Program-made: the position numbers and the translations under genes | Part shown: one piece after another, positions 8,961 to 18,351 of the stretch | How positions within the stretch are numbered: position 1 is the stretch's first letter | Layout of the letters: every line of letters starts with the position of its first letter | Assembly (NCBI RefSeq): GCF_004005965.1 | Contig: NZ_SACY01000004.1 | Span: 124,001-188,000, forward strand | Length of the DNA stretch: 64,000 nucleotides | Source of the DNA: Sandaracinomonas limnophila | GTDB lineage: Bacteria > Bacteroidota > Bacteroidia > Cytophagales > Spirosomataceae | Direction of reading: 5' to 3' | The notes under the pieces: generated by a model | The model's database searches: none | What the model was told of the DNA's origin: nothing | What the model saw: only the letters and a program-made list of their open reading frames with translations

Positions 8961-10161
8961 TCTACTATTCATTTACTTGATAAAAAGTACTCTACTCTCG
9001 GGACTCTTTTTTACTTATTATCTACTTTTTTTAAGAAACAACAAATTTCATAGTTATAACCGATTTTACTTGTTAATTAGCTTATTGCTTAGTCTACTTA
9101 TTCCATTGTTCAATTTAAATCTAATCGCTACACACCAAGAGTCGGATGCTGAAGTGCTTAAAGCCATGTATCTTCTCTCTACCATTCAAGTAAAGGCTGA
9201 GCAATCTAATTGGATAAGTGAACATTGGCAAGAGGTATCTTTTTATCTATATGGCATCATTTCTATTGCATTTTTAGGATACCTATCCAAGCAAATATAT
9301 TCCATATATCAACTAAAAAAATCACACGTACGTACTGTATTTAAAAATATTGAACTAATTGAAACAGAAATCGATGCCGCGCCATTTTCATTTTTAAATA
9401 CGCTTTTTTGGAAAAAATCAATTGATTTAGCATCGGAAAATGGACAAATAATATTCAAACATGAACTAACTCATATACAACAAAAACATTCTTTCGACAG
9501 ATTGTTTTGCCAACTAACTTCGGCTATTTTTTGGATTAATCCCTTCAACTGGATGATACAAAAAGAGCTAGAGCATATTCACGAATTTATCGCAGACCAG
9601 GAGGCAGTGGGGCCTAATAACACTTCATCTTTAGCGAAAATGATTCTTGAAGTTCAATATGGAAATCAATTTTTAAACCCAAAACATACATTTTTTTATT
9701 CATCTATTAAACGAAGAATTATTATGTTAAAAACTTCAAAAAATACAAAATTTGAACATCTAAGAAAGATGTTGGCCATGCCATTATTTGCTACATTAGC
9801 AATTGTCTTCTCCTTGAAAATTCAAGCACAAGAGCAAGCCGTTAATGTGAAAACAGACATAAAAAAAGATCAAAAGCAGCCAAAATTGGCTATAACAAAT
9901 AGGATTCCAGAAAAATGGAATCATGTCAACACAATAAAGGTCCCCAAAAAAACGAATAAAGTAGGCTTGGTTTTGACACCAGCTAAAACGAACAATCCTT
10001 TAATTGTTGTCGATGGAAACATCATGGTAGACTTAGATATCAATAAATTAAGTCCTGATAAAATTGAATCAATCAATGTGTTAAAGGGAGAAAAAGCCAT
10101 AGAAAAATATGCTCAAAAAGGGAGTAATGGCGTTATTGAAATAAAAACCAAAAAAATATAA
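8950..10161 (+). CDS. BlaR1/MecR1-like M56 membrane metallopeptidase with TonB-plug-like tail
   Basis: 403 residues. Membrane segments at about 1-30, 36-56 and 94-115 precede a gluzincin site, KHELTHIQQKHSFD, with the HExxH zinc motif, followed by the downstream Glu region ELEHIHEFIADQEAV. A further membrane segment (MLAMPLFATLAIVFSL) leads to a periplasmic tail that ends in a TonB-plug-like sequence (IVVDGNIMV, SPDKIESINVLKGEKAIEKY, GSNGVIEIKTKK) instead of a penicillin-binding domain. It therefore probably senses an envelope signal other than a beta-lactam and cleaves the co-transcribed repressor; the ligand is unknown. Confidence 0.88.
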   Translation: MNYNLLFIYLIKSTLLSGLFFTYYLLFLRNNKFHSYNRFYLLISLLLSLLIPLFNLNLIATHQESDAEVLKAMYLLSTIQVKAEQSNWISEHWQEVSFYLYGIISIAFLGYLSKQIYSIYQLKKSHVRTVFKNIELIETEIDAAPFSFLNTLFWKKSIDLASENGQIIFKHELTHIQQKHSFDRLFCQLTSAIFWINPFNWMIQKELEHIHEFIADQEAVGPNNTSSLAKMILEVQYGNQFLNPKHTFFYSSIKRRIIMLKTSKNTKFEHLRKMLAMPLFATLAIVFSLKIQAQEQAVNVKTDIKKDQKQPKLAITNRIPEKWNHVNTIKVPKKTNKVGLVLTPAKTNNPLIVVDGNIMVDLDINKLSPDKIESINVLKGEKAIEKYAQKGSNGVIEIKTKKI

Positions 10162-10202
10162 AACCCGTGTTTTAGTTTAAAAATTTGATTGATAGATTGT
10201 GT

Positions 10203-10230
10203 AATAGCCGATGATTTTCATCAGGCTATT
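10203..10230. terminator. hairpin after the M56 gene
   Basis: AATAGCCGATGA and TCATC-A-GGCTATT form a strong 12-bp stem with one bulged A and a TTT loop. The T-run after it is weak, so termination may be partial. The hairpin argues against an ATG at 10211, which lies within it, as the start of the next gene. Confidence 0.55.
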
Positions 10231-10241
10231 CCCGTTTAATC

Positions 10242-10269
10242 CACCTTACACCTCATACCTTACACCTCC
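10242..10269. repeat. short ACCTTACACCTCAT-type repeat, right of the BlaI/M56 operon
   Basis: CACCTTACACCTCATACCTT is a degenerate array that reads as AGGTGTAAGG units on the minus strand. It mirrors the array at 8488-8508, so the operon is bracketed by inverted simple repeats. Confidence 0.45.
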
Positions 10270-10270
10270 C

Positions 10271-11077
10271 ATGAAACCCCTACCTACTTTCCTTCTCGCC
10301 CTATACACCTATTTCCTCTTCAAAATCTTAGTCTTCAAAGATTTGCCCGAGATTCAAATCGGACATTTACATATAAATTTTGGAGGCACGCAGGGTGGTG
10401 AGGGCAATTGGATTCCCTTCAAAACCATTATTCCGTATGTATTGGGCGCTAAAGGCCTGCTCATTGGGGGATTAAACATTGTTGGAAATATCGTTTTACT
10501 AATTCCTATTGGTTATTTAGTACCGTTTGTCTTCCGATCGATGAATTGGAATAAAACAATTGTTTTCGCCATTGTGTTTTGTGTCCTGATCGAAACTATT
10601 CAATCCATTTTCAAGATTGGCATCTTTGATATCGATGATGTAATCTTGAATGTACTGGGTGTGCTTATTGGTTACTTGGCATTTACCTTGCCAACTAAAA
10701 TAGTAATGATTAGTTCCGTTATCTGTTTAGCAATTGCGCTCTATTTCGTCTATCCTGTGTTTGCTTTAAGTCAAAGAAAACCACGAGCAAACCACCCATT
10801 ATCTGATAAAAAATTGTCTGACAAGTCGCAACTAAATGACCTTTGCGGAGGAACAGGTGGTATTGGCACCATTTTTAAAATTGAAGCAAAAGGATTTGAT
10901 TTAACACAAAAAAATGGGAAACTTCTCCATGTCCGATTAGCTCCAAAGGCAGAGATAAAATCATCGTCTGGAACTATTTCACTGGCTCAGCTCAAAGTTG
11001 GACAAGCCGTAACCTTGGTTGGAGGACCAGAATCGTTAGATGGATTTTTGGCTGACCTTGTGCTGGTTTGTCAATAA
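10271..11077 (+). CDS. VanZ-like membrane protein with extra C-terminal domain
   Basis: About 268 residues from ATG 10271. Four or five membrane segments include the VanZ-like part (NIVGNIVLLIPIGYLVPFVF, FCVLIETIQSIFKIGIFDID, DVILNVLGVLIGYLAF), with the conserved E-x-x-Q and F-D-x-D-D residues. A soluble C-terminal segment (GTGGIGTIFKIEAKGFDL, LAQLKVGQAVTLVGG) resembles small OB-like beta domains such as DUF5666. VanZ proteins are linked to lipoglycopeptide tolerance, but most environmental members are uncharacterised. An earlier in-frame ATG at 10211 sits inside the preceding hairpin and would add an unlikely polar, Pro-rich N-terminus. Confidence 0.75.
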   Translation: MKPLPTFLLALYTYFLFKILVFKDLPEIQIGHLHINFGGTQGGEGNWIPFKTIIPYVLGAKGLLIGGLNIVGNIVLLIPIGYLVPFVFRSMNWNKTIVFAIVFCVLIETIQSIFKIGIFDIDDVILNVLGVLIGYLAFTLPTKIVMISSVICLAIALYFVYPVFALSQRKPRANHPLSDKKLSDKSQLNDLCGGTGGIGTIFKIEAKGFDLTQKNGKLLHVRLAPKAEIKSSSGTISLAQLKVGQAVTLVGGPESLDGFLADLVLVCQ

Positions 11078-11141
11078 TTGAATAAAAATATTTCAAATTA
11101 GTAAAAGAATATTCATATTTTAGGGGTGAAAACCTATTGAT

Positions 11142-12620
11142 ATGAAAAAAACGTGCTTTTTGGCATTTTGCCTTTGGATTTGCCTTGGCTCCATTGTGCT
11201 GGCAGACGATTATAAAGCTTCCTTATTTGGTATTAAATCCAATGGCACAACACTGAATACCAATTCTATACAAAAAGCGATCGACTATATCCATGAAAAA
11301 GGAGGTGGCCGATTAGTGTTTTATGTAGGCAGGTATTTGACCGGAACGATTCAGCTAAAGTCCAACGTGACTATCCACCTGGAAGAGGGTGCCATTTTAT
11401 TGGGTTCAACCAATATCTATGATTACAACGTCACACAAACCTTTCCAGCCTTGGTTACAGCCTACAATGCTCAAAATATTGCTATAACAGGCAAGGGCGT
11501 AATCGACGGACAAGGCAGAGAGGTAGCCTATAATTTATTAGATCAAGTACACAAGGGCCTATTGAAAGATGCCCTGATTAACGACCGTCCTGCTCAGCGT
11601 AGGCCCAAAGGTATTTATTTACGCGAATGCAAAAATGTGGACATTTCAGGGGTCATCGTAAAAAATGCTGCAGAATGGGTAGTTGTTTGCGACCAGTGTG
11701 AAAACCTAAAAATTGATAAACTGACCGTAGACAGTAAGGCCTTTTGGAACAACGACGGCATCGATATAGTAGATTGTAAAAACGTACTGATCTCCAATTC
11801 TTTCATTGATTCCAGTGATGATGCCATTTGTTTTAAATCGCACGATGCAACAAAGCTGTGCGAAAATGTAGAAGTGCGAAACTGTGTGGCTCGGTCTAGT
11901 GCCAGTGGTATCAAATTTGGAACCGTATCCTCTGGCGGATACAAAAATTTTAAAATCATCAACAATAAAATTTTCGATACTCATCGCTCTGCCATTACTA
12001 TCGCCACTCCAGACGGAGGAGCTGTAGAAAACATCTTGGTGGATAGTCTTTATGCTTATAATACCGGAAATGCTATTTACCTGCGAATTGGGGCTAGGTG
12101 GAACAAGGGTCGAACGGGAACGATGAAAAACATCACCATTCGAAATATGCATTGCGAAATTGCTGCAGGAAAGGCCGATGCTGGAAGAGAATATGAAGGA
12201 CCTGTGGAAGATATGCCAAGAAACATTTCACCGGCAAGTATTGTGGGACTTCCTGGACAATACATTTCAGATGTAAAACTTCAAAACATTAACATTGTAT
12301 ATCCGGGTAACAGCAATCCAAACTATGCTTTTCGGGGAATTTCCAATGCCGACTTAGATAGCATTCCTGAAATGCCGGCTGCATATCCAGAATTTTCCCA
12401 ATTTAAGGAATTACCTGCTTGGGGATTTTATCTTCGACATGCGAAAAACATTCAATTTGAGAACGTAACCTTAACTGCCAAAGGAAAAGAATATCGTCCT
12501 GCATTTGTATTTGATGATGTACAAGGCGCCACTTTATCTAAAATGCACATTATTGATCCTCAAAAACAGAAAAAACAAGTACACAGCTATCGTTCCACCA
12601 ACATTGTGCAAAGCAAATAA
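11142..12620 (+). CDS. secreted GH28 family glycoside hydrolase (polygalacturonase-like), copy 1
   Basis: 492 residues with a cleavable signal peptide (about residues 1-21). The right-handed beta-helix starts with the pectate-lyase-3-like FGIKSNGTTLNTNSIQKAID. GH28 catalytic elements follow: WNNDGIDIVDC near residue 202, SSDDAICFKS with the Asp pair near 226-227, SGIKFGT in place of the usual GHG loop, and YLRIGARW for the substrate-binding region. Predicted activity is hydrolysis of galacturonan or rhamnogalacturonan in the periplasm or outside. It lies 11 bases before a close paralogue, so the two are likely one transcription unit made by tandem duplication. Confidence 0.9.
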   Translation: MKKTCFLAFCLWICLGSIVLADDYKASLFGIKSNGTTLNTNSIQKAIDYIHEKGGGRLVFYVGRYLTGTIQLKSNVTIHLEEGAILLGSTNIYDYNVTQTFPALVTAYNAQNIAITGKGVIDGQGREVAYNLLDQVHKGLLKDALINDRPAQRRPKGIYLRECKNVDISGVIVKNAAEWVVVCDQCENLKIDKLTVDSKAFWNNDGIDIVDCKNVLISNSFIDSSDDAICFKSHDATKLCENVEVRNCVARSSASGIKFGTVSSGGYKNFKIINNKIFDTHRSAITIATPDGGAVENILVDSLYAYNTGNAIYLRIGARWNKGRTGTMKNITIRNMHCEIAAGKADAGREYEGPVEDMPRNISPASIVGLPGQYISDVKLQNINIVYPGNSNPNYAFRGISNADLDSIPEMPAAYPEFSQFKELPAWGFYLRHAKNIQFENVTLTAKGKEYRPAFVFDDVQGATLSKMHIIDPQKQKKQVHSYRSTNIVQSK

Positions 12621-12631
12621 AACCAAGTCGC

Positions 12632-14119
12632 ATGAAAAAATACCTATTGATTGCAGGTTTGCTTAGCCTTATTGGCAACATTGAGCTCATAGCAAAAGAC
12701 TATTTAATCCGTGATTTCGGAGCAAAGAACGATGGCACGACCAACAATGCCGGCGCCATTCAATATGCCATTAATTTCATCAATGAACAGGGTGGTGGCC
12801 GACTAATTTTTGAAACAGGCACCTATGTAACAGGAAGTATTTACCTAAAATCGAATGTCACGCTACACCTCAATCAAGGAGCCACCATTCTTGGTTCAAC
12901 TAACCCGTTTGATTATGTAAAAGACAAAAAAATTGGTTGGATGTCCATGATTTTTGCAGTAAATCAAGAAAACATTGGAATTACTGGCAAAGGTACCATT
13001 AATGGAAGGGGGTATCTAACCGCCAATAATATGGTGACTTATATACAAACCGGAATTTACACGGACCCATTAAAATATGATCGACCAAATGAAACCAATC
13101 GGCCACAAAACATTTACTTCCGCGAATGTAAAAATATTACCATCAAAGATATTACCTTAAAAGATCCTGCAAGTTGGAATCAAACCTATGACCAATGTAA
13201 AAATTTATACGTTGATGGCATAACAGTAGATAGTAAATCGTATTGGAATAACGACGGAATTGATGTGGTAGATTGTGAAGATGTGGTGATCAAAAACTCC
13301 TATTTTGATGCAGCAGATGATGTCCTTTGTTTTAAATCTCATTCGGCAGAACATCTGTGTAAAAACGTTGTCGTGGATAATTGCGTTGGCAGGTCAAGTG
13401 CCAATGGACTAAAGTTTGGTACGGTTTCTAGAGGCGGATTTAAAAATTTTAAAGTCACCAATTTAACCATTTTTGATACCTATCGTTCGGCAATTACATT
13501 AGCGGCTGTTGATGGTGCCGAGATTGAAAACATTGAAATTGATGGCGTCAAATCAATCAATACGGGCAATGTTATTTATTTACGAATTGGCGATCGCTGG
13601 GGAAAGGGAAAAAAGCCTTCATTAAAAAATGTTCGCATTTCGAATGTATATGCTGAAGTCCCGATGGGAAAACCAGATGCTGGCTATAATTACGAGGGGC
13701 CCGTGGAAGATTTACCTAGAAATATTTCGCCGGCAAGCATTGTTGGTTTGGTGGAAAACAAGATAAAAGACGTGACGCTTAAAAATATCCAAATTGTCTA
13801 TCCTGGGGAAGGGAATCCGATGTATGCCAAGCGCGGATTAAGTCCAGCCGAATTAGACGGAATTCCAGAAATGCGCGATGCCTATCCCGAATTTTCGCAA
13901 TTCAAAGAATTACCTGCTTGGGGGTTTTACGTTCGACATGCAGAAGGAATTAACTTTGAAAACGTTACCTTCACTGCCTTAAAAAAAGATTACCGACCCG
14001 CTATCGTATTAGACGATGTGAAAGAGGCCAGCTACCAGTCGATGAAATTCAGCGAACCTGAGAGCAATGGCAAACAGCAAATTTTTGAATATCGTTCGAC
14101 CAGTAAAACTATTAAATAA
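12632..14119 (+). CDS. secreted GH28 family glycoside hydrolase (polygalacturonase-like), copy 2
   Basis: 495 residues with a signal peptide (about 1-21). It is a close paralogue of the preceding gene over its whole length, for example WNNDGIDVVDC, AADDVLCFKSH, NGLKFGT, YLRIGDRWGKG, VEDLPRNISPASIVGL and FSQFKELPAWGFYVRHA. The active-site Asp residues are intact in both copies, so both are probably active. Differences around the second loop and in the first 150 residues (for example IGWMSMIFAVNQENIG) may give different subsite preferences. A strong bidirectional terminator follows. Confidence 0.9.
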   Translation: MKKYLLIAGLLSLIGNIELIAKDYLIRDFGAKNDGTTNNAGAIQYAINFINEQGGGRLIFETGTYVTGSIYLKSNVTLHLNQGATILGSTNPFDYVKDKKIGWMSMIFAVNQENIGITGKGTINGRGYLTANNMVTYIQTGIYTDPLKYDRPNETNRPQNIYFRECKNITIKDITLKDPASWNQTYDQCKNLYVDGITVDSKSYWNNDGIDVVDCEDVVIKNSYFDAADDVLCFKSHSAEHLCKNVVVDNCVGRSSANGLKFGTVSRGGFKNFKVTNLTIFDTYRSAITLAAVDGAEIENIEIDGVKSINTGNVIYLRIGDRWGKGKKPSLKNVRISNVYAEVPMGKPDAGYNYEGPVEDLPRNISPASIVGLVENKIKDVTLKNIQIVYPGEGNPMYAKRGLSPAELDGIPEMRDAYPEFSQFKELPAWGFYVRHAEGINFENVTFTALKKDYRPAIVLDDVKEASYQSMKFSEPESNGKQQIFEYRSTSKTIK

Positions 14120-14124
14120 AAAAA

Positions 14125-14142
14125 GCCTCGCGTATGCGAGGC
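14125..14142. terminator. bidirectional rho-independent terminator
   Basis: GCCTCGC and GCGAGGC pair perfectly around GTAT. A seven-A run on the left becomes a T-run for transcripts from the minus-strand gene at 14171-14950, and the right side is moderately T-rich. It lies between convergent genes. Confidence 0.8.
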
Positions 14143-14170
14143 TAATTCTATAAATAGAAAACAAAAATAC

Positions 14171-14950
14171 TTATTTAACTTTACTGTAAATCGTATATCT
14201 AACGCGACCATCTGCCTGATTAATTACTTGCAGAAATTCATCTTCCGTCTTATTTTGGATTTTTAGATTTGATTCAGGAACTCCGCCACGAATGTTTGTT
14301 AAGTTGGTAATCTCCTTAATTTGGTCCTTGTCAACTGTAAATGTACCTGTTCCAACATATCGAACATACTCCTTCTTAACCGTATCTACCAAGGCTCTTA
14401 CACCCCAAATGAAATTTCCTTTGTTGTACATTTTATAATCTGGATAATTCTGACGAGTTGTATCTGCACCTTTCACAAAATAATTACTCGTTGCTTTCCA
14501 CAATCCATCAAATTCACTGGCTGCGTCTTCTTTCATTCGAGAATATTTTTCTTCGATTTTAATGTCAATTCCATTGTTTTTCATGCTTGGGATTTTCTGT
14601 ACATAGCCCGCCTCATTTTTCTCAATGACCAGATTATAATTAATCGCTTCTTCCTCTCCTCCAGAGTTAAAAATATTAGTTTCAACCACATCAGAACCTT
14701 TAGCAGTATAGGAGCCAATGCCAAAATTAGCAGATGAATCTGCTGCCATATTGATCCAAATGTAATGAGAGTCTGAATATACCTTGATCTGATTGTGATT
14801 TTCGCCTGTTTGCAACAAACTGTCGTTTGACACCGCATAAATAGACTGTGAGTCCATTTTATAGACACCATTTAAACTGGCTACTTCTTCTTTTTTAGAA
14901 CAGGAAAAAATCAAAAAAGACGCACATGCGAGTAATAATCCTTTTTTCAT
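14171..14950 (-). CDS. lipoprotein with two lipocalin-like repeats
   Basis: 259 residues. The leader has a lipobox (LIFSC, Cys 17). The mature part holds two similar halves: LNGVYKMDS with YIWINMAADSS and GIGSYTAKGSDVVE, then FDGLWKATSNYF with GNFIWGVRALV and GTGTFTVDKDQIKE. Each half resembles a small lipocalin-like barrel of the kind that opens with G-x-W/Y. It was probably formed by internal duplication. The binding partner is unknown. The start codon lies within one arm of a 15-bp perfect inverted repeat. Confidence 0.7.
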   Translation of the reverse strand: MKKGLLLACASFLIFSCSKKEEVASLNGVYKMDSQSIYAVSNDSLLQTGENHNQIKVYSDSHYIWINMAADSSANFGIGSYTAKGSDVVETNIFNSGGEEEAINYNLVIEKNEAGYVQKIPSMKNNGIDIKIEEKYSRMKEDAASEFDGLWKATSNYFVKGADTTRQNYPDYKMYNKGNFIWGVRALVDTVKKEYVRYVGTGTFTVDKDQIKEITNLTNIRGGVPESNLKIQNKTEDEFLQVINQADGRVRYTIYSKVK

Positions 14951-14991
14951 AGAAATTTGAGTTTAGTTTAACAGATTCAAATTTCTATGAA
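14946..14991 (-). promoter_or_regulatory. 15-bp inverted repeat enclosing the start codon of the 14171-14950 gene
   Basis: TTCATAGAAATTTGA and TCAAATTTCTATGAA are exact reverse complements separated by 16 bases. On the minus strand the ATG is inside the downstream arm, so the mRNA could fold into a 15-bp stem that hides the start. Alternatively it is an operator. Confidence 0.6.
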
Positions 14992-15058
14992 TAACATAAA
15001 ATAACATTCTTTTGCCTGCGAATATTTGTCTGGTTTTGAAAATTATTTGTCCAGTTTT

Positions 15059-16714
15059 CTATATTCTACCTAAACTTCTCCAAAGTTCAATAATTTCTGG
15101 ATATCTATTAATGATAATCTCCATTTGCGTATCAATTCTCATCATGGGTTTGTCTTGAAGATTATAAGCAGGCCAACCCGGACCCTCCTTGGTGAACGGT
15201 TTACCTGTTTTGGCAAAGTTTGTCCAGAGCTCTGCAAAATTGTGAGATGCGATTGCCTTTTCTGGTCGATTACCTCCAAAGAAGCTTGGCTTATTGGCCG
15301 ATTCATTGTTGAATTTGAAGGAAATATCCATTGCGTGCGGAGTTCCCATTGGATAGTCTGTTCCAGGAATTTTCATCTCAGATTTATATCCAAAATTATA
15401 CAAATAAACGGGTGCAGCTTTTTGTTCAACCATTTTTTCAGCAATCGTTATAGACCCTAATCCCATCATGGTAATAGATGAGATAGCTATAAAAATTTCG
15501 GGTGCGGTGGCATTAGGCAATGATTTTCTGTAAGTGGCTATAATTTTATCTGTATCATCACCGTAGGTATGTAGAAGTTTAGCCTTTAATCCCTCAAAAT
15601 CTAATTTCGTAAATTCTGTATCCTTACTTTGCCAAGCAAAAAAGGTAAACTCATCCTCGTTCCAACCCACTAATAAAGGTTTGTTTTTCGAAATTTTAGG
15701 AGCAATAGGATCAAACGGATTCGCTAATAAGGCCTTCCCATCAACAACTGGACCAAAGCCTCCTGCATTTCGACTCATCATTCCTTTTTTCTTATTTTTT
15801 TCTTGAAAAGGAGCCACCGAAGGCAATTTATTTTGTAAGGCCAATAAGTCTGCAGCAGGAACGTCTAAAATTTTCTTCCAATCCGAAATAGGAATATTTA
15901 GTTCCTTGAATACCTGTAAAGTTGTTTCATGTGCGGTTTCTTTGTCGAACATTCGAACTCCTGGACCGCTTTCAATCGATGCTTTGTTGAAATAAGGCGC
16001 TGCAGATGGCATGGCATACAAACATGAGGTTTTGGCGCCTCCGCCCGATTCTCCCCAGATCATGACATTGTTCGGATCCCCACCAAAATTTTTAATATTG
16101 GCATTTACCCACTTTAGTCCGTCAACGATATCTAACATACCATTGTTGCCAGAACCCTCATACTCAGGCCCGGCAATTTGGTCTAAATACAAGAAGCCCA
16201 TAAGGCCCAAGCGGTGATTGGTTTGTACGACTACCACATCAAAATTTCTAGCTAGGTTTGCCCCATCTTGTCCACCCGCAGCACCAGAACCAATGACAAA
16301 TCCGCCCCCATGATTATAAAACATTACGGCACGCTTTTTACCGTCATTGGCCGGAGTCCACACATTCAAGAACAAGCAATCTTCCGAAGGATCCGGTTCA
16401 TTTCTTCTGGGTGGTTGAATAGCAGGTGCCCCCGGTTTGGTGGCATCCAGCACATCATTCCAAGGCGCTAATTTACCTGGTCTCTTGAAACGATATTCTC
16501 CTGATGTTTTTCCGGCATAAGGAATACCTTTAAATATGTTTACACCGTCAATTGAAACACCTTTAACCTTTCCAAGTTTTGTGTCAGCAATAACAAATTC
16601 CTCTGCAACACTCGACTTATTTCTTTTGTAAAAATTAGCCAATGTGGAATGATTCAATAAGGTTGTAGCCGCTGTGGCAGTCAATACCTGACCTAAAAAG
16701 TTTCTTCTTTGCAT
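15059..16714 (-). CDS. type-B carboxylesterase, exported
   Basis: 551 residues with a twin-arginine-like leader (MQRRNFLGQVLTATAATTLL). Carboxylesterase type-B features include GKVKGVSIDGVNIFKGIPYA, EDCLFLNVWTPAN, the oxyanion loop YNHGGGFVIGSG, the nucleophile elbow WGESGGGAKTS and a His in MGTPHAMDISF. The family hydrolyses a wide range of esters. Export and the nearby pectinases suggest removal of ester groups from plant-derived compounds, but the substrate cannot be read from sequence. It is transcribed away from the acyltransferase at 16821. Confidence 0.88.
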   Translation of the reverse strand: MQRRNFLGQVLTATAATTLLNHSTLANFYKRNKSSVAEEFVIADTKLGKVKGVSIDGVNIFKGIPYAGKTSGEYRFKRPGKLAPWNDVLDATKPGAPAIQPPRRNEPDPSEDCLFLNVWTPANDGKKRAVMFYNHGGGFVIGSGAAGGQDGANLARNFDVVVVQTNHRLGLMGFLYLDQIAGPEYEGSGNNGMLDIVDGLKWVNANIKNFGGDPNNVMIWGESGGGAKTSCLYAMPSAAPYFNKASIESGPGVRMFDKETAHETTLQVFKELNIPISDWKKILDVPAADLLALQNKLPSVAPFQEKNKKKGMMSRNAGGFGPVVDGKALLANPFDPIAPKISKNKPLLVGWNEDEFTFFAWQSKDTEFTKLDFEGLKAKLLHTYGDDTDKIIATYRKSLPNATAPEIFIAISSITMMGLGSITIAEKMVEQKAAPVYLYNFGYKSEMKIPGTDYPMGTPHAMDISFKFNNESANKPSFFGGNRPEKAIASHNFAELWTNFAKTGKPFTKEGPGWPAYNLQDKPMMRIDTQMEIIINRYPEIIELWRSLGRI

Positions 16715-16820
16715 GATGGGATCTTTATTACATTTGACTAAAAAAAACTATATATTTTTGCCAAAAAATACTATATTAGAAAGATAATAGTAATTTGAAT
16801 AAAATGCAAAATCAATCAAT

Positions 16821-17900
16821 ATGAATAGATTGTTGTCTTTAGATTTCATGCGAGGATTCATTATGGTTTTACTGATGTTGGAAAGTGCAGGATTGTATGA
16901 GCCACTCTTTGAAGCAACTGAAAACGGTTTTCTGGGCCTAATTTTTGCCCAATTCTTTCACCATCCTTGGCACGGTTTGCATTTTTGGGACCTTATCCAA
17001 CCGGGATTTATGTTCATGGCGGGCATTGCTATGGCCTATTCATTACATCACCAAGAAATACAAGGAGTTCCTTGGACAAAATCACTGATCAAAACACTCA
17101 AAAGAAGTGGCTGGTTGTTCTTTTGGGGGGTATTAGACTATGCAGTGCGAAAAACAGGATTGTCGTTTGAGCTATGGGATGTGCTTACTCAATTGTCAGT
17201 TACAACCCTGATCACGTTTTTGATTTTTCGGTGGAATTATCTTCATCAAATCCTATTTAGCTTGGGCTTACTTTTGCTAACAGAAATATTGTATCGATAT
17301 ACTCATATTCCGAATTTCGATCAACCATTTACAGACCAACACAATTTCGGGAATTACATAGATTTGGTATTGATGAACAAAATCAATAAAGGGGGCTGGG
17401 TTGCCATTAATTGTATTCCTACGGCAGTGCATACCATTGCCGGAGCGATGGTTGGGAAAATCTTTTTGCATCGTGATAAACCAATAAATCTACTTCTTTG
17501 GGGCAGTTTGGCATGCCTTTTGCTTGGATTTGGGCTCGACTTGCTTGAGATAACTCCTATCATCAAACGTATCGCCACTTCCTCTTTTACCCTTGTATCC
17601 CTCGGATATTGCCTGCTGGGAATTGCCTTTTGTTATTGGTGGATTGATCTCAAAAACCACAAAAAAAACGTCGATTTTTTTACCATCGTTGGCATGAACT
17701 CCCTCTTCATTTATTTGTTTTTTGAGATTGTGGGTCACCGTTGGTTTAATGGGTATATCGAACAAATTACTACTGGATTATTCCTGCCATTTAGGCTTTC
17801 TATTATACCAAATCAAATCGTTTCAGCACTAGTAATCTTCGGATTGGAGTGGGGAATGTGTTATTTTTTGTATCGAAAAAAGATATTTTTCAGGTTGTGA
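16821..17900 (+). CDS. polytopic HGSNAT/DUF5009-like acyltransferase
   Basis: 359 residues, about ten membrane segments. The start MNRLLSLDFMRGFIMVLLMLE is the hallmark of the YeiB/DUF1624/heparan-glucosaminide acyltransferase group, with a conserved D-x-x-R-G. HHPWHGLHFWDLIQPGFMFM contains the conserved His residues expected to handle acyl-CoA transfer across the membrane. Members can acetylate sugars in the periplasm. It is divergent from the carboxylesterase, and the 106-base gap must hold both promoters. Confidence 0.78.
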   Translation: MNRLLSLDFMRGFIMVLLMLESAGLYEPLFEATENGFLGLIFAQFFHHPWHGLHFWDLIQPGFMFMAGIAMAYSLHHQEIQGVPWTKSLIKTLKRSGWLFFWGVLDYAVRKTGLSFELWDVLTQLSVTTLITFLIFRWNYLHQILFSLGLLLLTEILYRYTHIPNFDQPFTDQHNFGNYIDLVLMNKINKGGWVAINCIPTAVHTIAGAMVGKIFLHRDKPINLLLWGSLACLLLGFGLDLLEITPIIKRIATSSFTLVSLGYCLLGIAFCYWWIDLKNHKKNVDFFTIVGMNSLFIYLFFEIVGHRWFNGYIEQITTGLFLPFRLSIIPNQIVSALVIFGLEWGMCYFLYRKKIFFRL

Positions 17901-17943
17901 TAAGGTCTAAATTTAAATTTTTTCAACGTACATTTACTGAATT

Positions 17944-18351
17944 ATGTCAAAACAACTATTTTTAAATTTACCGGTAAAGGACCTTCAAAAATCTGCCGAC
18001 TTATATACTGCATTAGGATTTCAAATGAATCCTCAATTTTCAGATGAAACAGCAAAATGCATGATCTGGAGCGAGCATATTTATGTGATGTTATTGACAC
18101 ACGAAAAATTTAAACAATTTACTTCCAAACCCATTGCAGATACTAAATCACAATTAGCAGGTTTGTTTTCACTCTCATTAGACAGTATCCAAAAAGTGGA
18201 TACAATGATGCAAATGGGGCTAAATGCAGGTGGAACAGAGCCCAATGAGCCGAGAAATTATGGCTTTATGTACCAGAGAACTTTAGAGGATTTTGATGGT
18301 CACACTTGGGAATTATTCTTTATGGATATGTCAAAATTCAGCGAGCAATAG
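17944..18351 (+). CDS. VOC family (glyoxalase-like) protein, copy 1
   Basis: 135 residues. It has the two beta-alpha-beta-beta-beta modules of the vicinal oxygen chelate fold, opening FLNLPVKDLQKSADLYTALGF and closing RTLEDFDGHTWELFFMD, with the C-terminal metal-type His-x-W-E pattern. Copy 2 at 21806-22222 is a clear paralogue. The family includes lactoylglutathione lyases, dioxygenases and drug-binding proteins, so the substrate is unknown. The 3' end overlaps the convergent TrpF-like gene by 14 bases. Confidence 0.85.
   Translation: MSKQLFLNLPVKDLQKSADLYTALGFQMNPQFSDETAKCMIWSEHIYVMLLTHEKFKQFTSKPIADTKSQLAGLFSLSLDSIQKVDTMMQMGLNAGGTEPNEPRNYGFMYQRTLEDFDGHTWELFFMDMSKFSEQ

Noticed and set aside
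10211-10270. Extended N-terminus of the VanZ-like protein from ATG 10211
   Set aside because: That ATG is inside a 12-bp hairpin and the extra residues cross a simple repeat; ATG 10271 gives a normal membrane start.
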